This document shows, in pieces, positions 57,840-64,000 of a stretch of 64,000 bases of DNA. The stretch covers positions 1 to 64,000 of the forward strand of contig JNEN01001282.1 in NCBI GenBank assembly GCA_000697355.1, in the 5' to 3' direction. Origin of the DNA: Syncephalastrum monosporum B8922. Its lineage: Eukaryota > Mucoromycota > Mucoromycetes > Mucorales > Syncephalastraceae. Positions within the stretch are counted from its first letter, which is position 1. Every line of letters starts with the position of its first letter. The notes beneath the pieces are model-generated. The model saw only the letters and a list, made by a program, of their open reading frames with translations. It was not told the DNA's origin and made no database searches. The translations under genes were made by a program, and so were the position numbers.

Positions 57840-59570
57840 TGTAATAAAGTGTAATGTGTAAAAGAAGAGCAAAAGAAAAAAAATTTTTTTTTTAGGCAAA
57901 GTGGGGACCAGACCTTCCATTGGTCAACTTTATCCATCGTTGGGACACTTCTTGGTCCCTGGATTTTTTGTTGTCGGGAAATATCATTCGCAGTCCAAAA
58001 AGTATCTCTTTCCCCATTTGTTGTGTCTGACCAATTAATTTTACTACCCCTTGCCTGTCAATGGATCATGTACCTGCTCCCCTATAATCCTCATGATCCG
58101 ATCACTGGTAGTCGTAACTTCGTAGCGCATATATATCCGTGTCCACATCAGAGTGTCTTATGACATGCTTGAGTATACGTGGTGATGCTTCAACACAATG
58201 GCCGACCCGTGGCATCATAAATATGATAGCTGGGATACATATATAATGAGTCTTCGACTCGTTAAAGTTTGTAACTGTTGGCATGAAATGGTAACCACAA
58301 GCAAGGTGTGATAGCTCAAGGACCGCATTTTTACGATACACCCAGCAGCATGAAGCGGAATTTATTACGCGATGTCGCTATATCAGCGGTCTGCATATCT
58401 TCGCCCATTCTTACGCGATTATTGTTAATTTAAACAATCGATAGCCAGAACAGATATTGAAAGGATCGTTCCTGCTTAGATCAACGGTATGAGTGAGGGC
58501 AGATCAAATTTTCCTGATCCCCTATTATGGAAAATGTCAGTCAGCCGCCGCAAGGACCGTCGTATGATCACGCAAGGCGGCAATGGTAACGTAGAAACAA
58601 TACACAGGAGACCCATCATCCTTAAAAACTGTATATCACCAATTAATCAACAGCAGACTATATGCAAGGGCCTTAGCTTCCTTGAGGCCGCAACTCACGA
58701 ACCGCCTGATGAGTGTAAGTGAGCATGGTGCCACAGAGTCATTGCTGGTCTACACAAGACAGCCTCTCCCGACAGAGACCTGTATGTATCTAAACAAATG
58801 GGATAAACAATGATAATAATAAGTTATCAAGAGTATTGAAACGACCGACGCGGTTAAATATTTTGCTCAGGACCGATATCAAACGATAATGTTTACACAG
58901 GCCACTGTTGTCAGAAAACAGTGCACGCTCAGCGGTAAGTAATATACATACAAGATAAGAGCATCAAGAAAGGAGTGAAGTAATTCTGATCCATCGTCAG
59001 AGGCATTTCTTTGGTGGACCCGCCCTTTTGATAATGCGGTCTTATTGCGTCGCATGAATCGGCGCGGCTGCTGAGAGTATCTCATGCCTCTGACGTGCAC
59101 AGTCGAGGGTCACACACATCCTAGCAGATGCGTAGTTTTGCGTACTCAAAGTGGCAAGAGATACATCAGCTGAAAGCAAACAAAGCAGCGAGAAAAGCGT
59201 GCCTTGAATGCGTGCATTATATTCAGCTCAACGTCTGATGGGTTTCAATTCGTACTTTTGCTGTGATGTACGATAGTAGAAAGCAGGAAGAAACCGATAT
59301 ATGTATACTTGCTTGCTTGGGTGACGCAACAATGAAACTCTAATCACTTTTTACTATTGGTGATCACACGTCCTCTTTTTTTTTTCCCGTTTGTGTGTGC
59401 CTATTTCGGTCTTAACACTTTTCGCTTTGCTTTTCGTTGCCCGGTTCCCCCCCCCCTTTACTACTCTCATTTTCTTTTCCTTTCTTATATTTATTACCTT
59501 AAGCGTTGTTTTGCCTGGGCTAGTTAAATGAGACCATTGTAAAGGAACGACATAGCACACACAGGTTCTG
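57840..59570. other. Intergenic between TMEM164-like and MED13 genes
   Basis: About 1.7 kb, divergent flanks. A 77-codon frame at 58489-58722 has no recognisable features. A C run (ccccccccc) lies at 59448-59456 and a pyrimidine-rich MED13 leader at 59370-59500. Nothing else is supported. Confidence 0.45.
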
Positions 59571-62451
59571 ATGTTGACAGATTCGAACTTGACAAACATA
59601 TACCTGGTGGTAAGTTATCAGTATCATTACTAGCAGCGCATAGTTCTCAACTGTTGCCAGAGCGGGGTGTCGCTGGTACGCTACCGAGTCTACTGCCAAT
59701 CGTGCACACGCTCTCAACTCGACCGAGCTCTTTCAGAGCAGGAGAACGATTGTAATCTGTTACACGCATTCCGCCATCTCGTCCGGTTGCATATTCCTTG
59801 CGTCTGGCGCGCTCTTGCCTCTTCCTCGTCTGCAGAAGACGATAGCGTGTATCTCGAGCTCTGGGTTTTTTGGTTCGACGAACAGCGCACGGGCCAGATT
59901 GATACCCTTCCTTCCCTTCATGCCCTCGAAGGTAACTCGAGCAATCGATTCTGATGTCACCGTACTCACAGAGTGGTGTAGAAGTCAAGATGGGCTCGTT
60001 TTCTTGGGAAAGTACCATCGGCAAGCACAATGTGTCACCAACCGCATCACCTAGCAATATGCCTTCACCTTCGCTCGGCTCCGCCGTCTCGGTTGCGGAA
60101 GAATACAAGCTCTTCGTGAAGGCGATGCAGACCTTGATCCATGCGTAAGACACATGTCTACGTGCATATGTATATGTATGCCCAGCTCAACGTCCGAATA
60201 GGGCCATGATTCAACGCCGCGCACTTCCCCTTGGCGACGCTTACATCTTGCCAGACACCGATGCCGACGTGCTCTGGCCGCATGCAACAACCTCTCGCGA
60301 ATCAGAACAAGTCATAACCTGTACATATCACATTTATCTTACCAATGCCAACCTTGTCCTTCAACCTAAAGCCAGCCGCCTCTGGCTCCGACCCCTCACG
60401 CGTAACGACCTCCAAGTGTCAGGCACACCTGGTACGTGTTTAAAATTATCTACTCAGAAACTTTATCTTAGCTCCTCTGTCTAGTCACTCTCTCCCCCTC
60501 CGGCAACCATGCCACGCTCATCATGAAAGCACACAATCTCTCGCGCGAACGCCAAGATGCTGCCCTCCAGACCTGGGCAGCTCTGCTCGATTTGCCACTC
60601 GCCGCCCTTTATCACCCCGACCTTCCGCACCTCGTTCCGCTGCAGACAGTGTCCGGGATCATGCTGTACCCAACTCAGCTCGTCTTTGTGCGACTCGAGC
60701 CTCGCCTTCCGACCGACGCGTTGGGTGAGCAATGGAGCCACTGGGCCTGGACGCAGGCCTTGCCATCGAAAAGTACCACCAATTTCTGGAAGTACCAGAG
60801 CTTGCACGCCATCACGGAGTCGGCTGTTCGTGACTCAGTTTCGGTCAATGACACGGTCAGTCACCTGCTCCATGAGGCGCTGCATAAGTTTGTACTTTGC
60901 AGCCCTGTCATGCTCACCAAGGCCGTCGCGACCCCACCGTTATCGTGCAAAGCCGACAACGAGTCGGATGCGCCATCACCCGCGGACATGCCCATGTCTG
61001 TCGCTGATTTCGCGTTGCTTCATTTTACTGTACCCCCCAAAACTGAGACGCCGTCGGACCCACACCTGCCGGATCCTATCGAAAACGAAAAGGAGGCCAT
61101 GGCGATCACGCCCATCCCACCGCCACCGATTTCCATCGCCCCACCAGCAGGCGAGCCCCCACCTCCACAACCGACCCAGCTCGGGCAGGACAATACGTTT
61201 GGCCTCGGGTTCGATGTCGACGGCTACGGCCGCTGGGATGACGACGACGACTTGGACAACATCGACTTTGACGTGACCGAAGAGGACTTCAATTTCTTTG
61301 CCTCGGATCCCAAGCCCAGCGTCATGGTCAACGGGAGCGAACCTGAACACAAACCACTCGAAGACCCAAACCTGATGCTAATGGATATGCCACTCAATGA
61401 GCCGTCACTGGACCTGGATCATCTCCTCAGCAACGATATCGGCATGCTTATGCATCAATCGGCTACTGCACCCGAAACACCCGCACCTCTGCAGATACAA
61501 CAGCCAGAAGAGTGCATGTCCCTCGCCAGCAGCGAAGATGTACATCTCGTGCGCGTCGAACCGAGCGCGGTCCCGCGAGCATTTGCTCCCGTACACTTTT
61601 CTGCGGCGGTGAACGACGCAAAATACTCGGACGGCGGCAAGTTCATGTATCCTAAACAATCAGCCAAGCGCGACACATACCGACCCGATTATAAGCCGCC
61701 AATGCCGAAACGGATCAAGCACATAGGCACCGCTACGCACTACGTGCCACCTTCCCCGAATATGGAGCAGCCAAAGGAAACCACCGCTTTGGAAGAGATG
61801 ACAAGCCGCGAAGCAAAAACCCGCAGCCGTGCCTCCAGCAGCACAACTAGCAGCAGCAGTAGCAGCACAACTAGCAGCAGTGACAGCGAGGATGAGAGCG
61901 ACGTGGAGCAGGGCAAGGATGTACCGGATGATCTCGCTCTGGACTGGTGGACCGAGGCATTACACCGCGCTCAACGCCTCTCGATCGAGCAACGGCTCCA
62001 GCAGGCGATCGACCATCCTAACGATGATGAACTCGTGGCGGCGAATATCAGCCCAGAGTCAGAGCAACCAGAGCAAGAGATTGACAAGACACATTTTCGG
62101 GCGCTTGATCAGCTATGTCAGCAGGTTGTGATGGGCGGGTATCCTTTTCAACAGCCCGACCTCTCCGTTATGGAAGAAAAAACAGAGAACGAAGGTAGCT
62201 TGGAAAAAGCAGGCTACGATCGTTTTACTGATATCGATTAGGGTCGACGTTGACGGGCGACCAGTACCAGGTCGCACAGGCCTTTCGCGATGTCTTGAGC
62301 GAGCTGTTTACTTCCGAACCAACCAACTATGACATGCTCCCGAGCGCCATCGCCGTCAAGGGCCCCCTCAACGTCCAGCAGTATTATGATCTCTCAGGTA
62401 CATATTGGTAGCAGACTGGGGCCTCATTCCACTCACACCTTCGTCTCTCTT

Positions 62452-62511
<60 letters not shown>

Positions 62512-63953
62512 CAGAAACCAATCAAACCCAGAGCAAATATGGCAAATATCAGGTGAAGAAGCGCAGACCGGCCGAACCTAATCTCGACACGGTGGCGCCG
62601 CCCGACATTGTTGTGAGCAGGCATGATGCATTTCTTGAAGGGGCGCCGAGCCTGCTCTCATTCTGGGATAAGCTTCGACTCGAGCCGTACTCGAATCAGA
62701 AGAACGTCAGTTATTTTTGTGTCCTGCCACAAAACGACGCGCTCGAAGCGGCTTGCCTGCAGTTCTTTCGCAGCTTGAGCAGCGTTTACGAAGCGTGTCA
62801 TCTCGGTGTACATTTTCCAGGCTCGGTTGAGCCTTATCGACGGGGCATGGTTCCCGCACCGTTACTACGTAAGTTGAAAGCTAAGAGCATTTTTTTGTCG
62901 CAGGAGCTGATGTTTGCGGATTCATAGCCGAGGAACCAGGCGAATCATGGCCTGACCGGCAGACACGAAGCTACGTTCATGCGTGCGAGCGGCTCGGCTC
63001 GGCGCTGGCCGCCAGCAGTTTTTCCCCAAAAGTCCATCTCACGGTCTACTTGGTAAACCCGTCCAAGACGGCTGCATCGCACCTTGCTATGAGCAGGTGC
63101 TATGAGCAGCTGCGGGCGTATTGCCCGAAGGTCGTCTGGCAGCTTGTTCCGCTCGAGCACATTCTGCGCGACGTCGGCTGGCAAGGCCATACCCAGCCGC
63201 AATTCAAGAACATTGCCTTTTCTGTCTATGCAAAATGCCACACAATCATCCACCACAAGGCATTGTATACGCCGCCCTTTGTCCTGGCCAGGCCGACGCC
63301 GACCGAATTGCCTTTCACGCTCCAAAAACCGCCGGATGAGCAAATGACCTTGCACCTCGCCTACCGCGTCACGCCCCATTGGGTCGTCGCCGTCTGGACC
63401 GACCACCGCGGAGAGCTGCTCGAGTTTGCAGTGCGCGCGCGGAACCACATGCCCCTCGAGGCCGCCATCCAAGACCTGTGGGACCATACCCAAACATTGA
63501 TGCACGCTGGTGTTCAGTGGACTTGTGTGATTACCAAGATCGGCTTGCTGTTTGAACGCGAGCTGCGAGGTACGTTAAATCGGCCTGTAATAGCATGATC
63601 CATTAAAGAAAAAAAAATCGCGCGTAGCATGGAAAGTCCACTTGGTCGGTGACCAGCTTCGCGTCACGATCGTCAGCGCTGAGCTCGACTCGTGGCTGCG
63701 TCTCCACATCGAGGAGCAGCCTCAATCGGCGTCCATTCACGATTTTAGCCACACGTCTACCGCGGAGATCTTTCAGGCTTCTCCTACCACCACCAACACC
63801 AACACCACCAACACCACCAGCACCGCCGATGACGGCGAAGCGCAGACTTTACTGCTGAACCACCGCGTAGCTTATAGTCATCGGTTCCAATGGATGCTGC
63901 CCCTCGCCAGTGGGTACCTCGTCCAGTCCGAGCATTCTCCTTCCATCGTTGAA
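59571..63953 (+). CDS. MED13: Mediator complex subunit 13 (Srb9/MED13), 3' end outside window
   Basis: Nine exons are visible (59571..59609, 59661..59931, 59982..60144, 60202..60431, 60485..62194, 62242..62397, 62515..62868, 62904..63569, 63628..63953), encoding 1305 residues. A GTAAGT donor at 63954 shows the gene continues. The N-terminal domain has LTNIYLVSGVSLVRYRVYCQ, IPCVWR and ELWVFWFDEQ. Long acidic and Ser-rich disordered linkers (a Ser/Thr run near 61834-61890) follow. The C-terminal part has LRLEPYSNQKNVSYFCVLPQ, FFRSLSSVYEACHLGVHFPG and the RNase H-like/Ago-like module (LTVYLVNPSKTAAS, HLAYRVTPHWVVAVWTDHRG). MED13 links the CDK8 kinase module to core Mediator and gates transcription. 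It is smaller than animal MED13 but normal for fungi. Confidence 0.93.
62443..62509. repeat. (CT)n microsatellite in MED13 intron 6
   Basis: About 30 CT units, interrupted twice by TTT. It forms the polypyrimidine tract directly before the acceptor CTCCACAG at 62514. Confidence 0.9.
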
Positions 63954-64000
63954 GTAAGTGGGATAGGATGGCACGGGTAGGGTTGCTCACCTTTCTTGTG

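Noticed and set aside
58489..58722. 77-codon plus-strand frame
   Set aside because: No recognisable features; length is within chance expectation.

Overview
This window looks like nuclear DNA of an early-diverging filamentous fungus, most likely Mucoromycota (Mucorales-like). The support is indirect: compact genes split by 45-75 nt introns with fungal-type splice sites, a CSL (CBF1/RBP-Jk-type) transcription factor, a DUF7137-like surface protein, a histone H2A ending in SQEL, and an FEN/XPG-like protein and LINE of kinds I associate with that group. No species call is possible from the sequence alone. I built gene models by hand from splice sites and reading frames. For 13 of the spliced genes, and for the visible part of MED13, the exon lengths sum to a multiple of three.

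Layout. 1-5351: 5' part of an FEN/XPG-like gene running off the left edge, a tRNA 3'-half remnant, a monocarboxylate-type MFS transporter (minus), then about 2.2 kb of empty DNA. 5352-8175: ABC-F ATPase close to Gcn20/ABCF3. 9143-15900 is an accessory, transposon-rich block: an intact tRNA-Ala(CGC), a non-LTR retrotransposon abutting its 5' end and bounded by a 15-bp direct repeat made of tRNA sequence, a broken host-like coding fragment, a deleted Ty3-type retrotransposon relic, and a 9-bp minisatellite. 16637-18346: DGAT1-type acyltransferase (minus). 19560-20930: an unassigned, probably decayed multi-exon coding region and a pogo-like transposon end.

21868-36000: PPWD1 cyclophilin (plus) convergent with a DUF7137-like protein (minus), a Ypk/Gad8 AGC kinase (minus), a divergent pair RPAIN (minus) and CM1 protein (plus), a ten-exon macrodomain protein (minus) and vacuolar aspartic protease Pep4 (minus). 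37919-40993: CSL transcription factor (minus). 44149-45286: acetolactate synthase regulatory subunit (plus).

45859-52326 is a split core-histone locus: divergent H2B/H2A and divergent H3/H4 pairs about 3.9 kb apart, each with TATA boxes 70-80 bp before the ATG and CGCGCG/T-tract promoter sequence. 53065-64000: a low-complexity conserved-tail protein, the wybutosine enzyme TYW1, a TMEM164-family membrane protein (minus) and Mediator subunit MED13, which continues past the right edge.

The housekeeping genes show no operon-like logic. Two shared-promoter pairs (H2B/H2A, H3/H4) have a clear functional basis. The RPAIN/CM1 pair also shares a short promoter. The most unusual feature is the LINE placed exactly at the tRNA-Ala 5' boundary.
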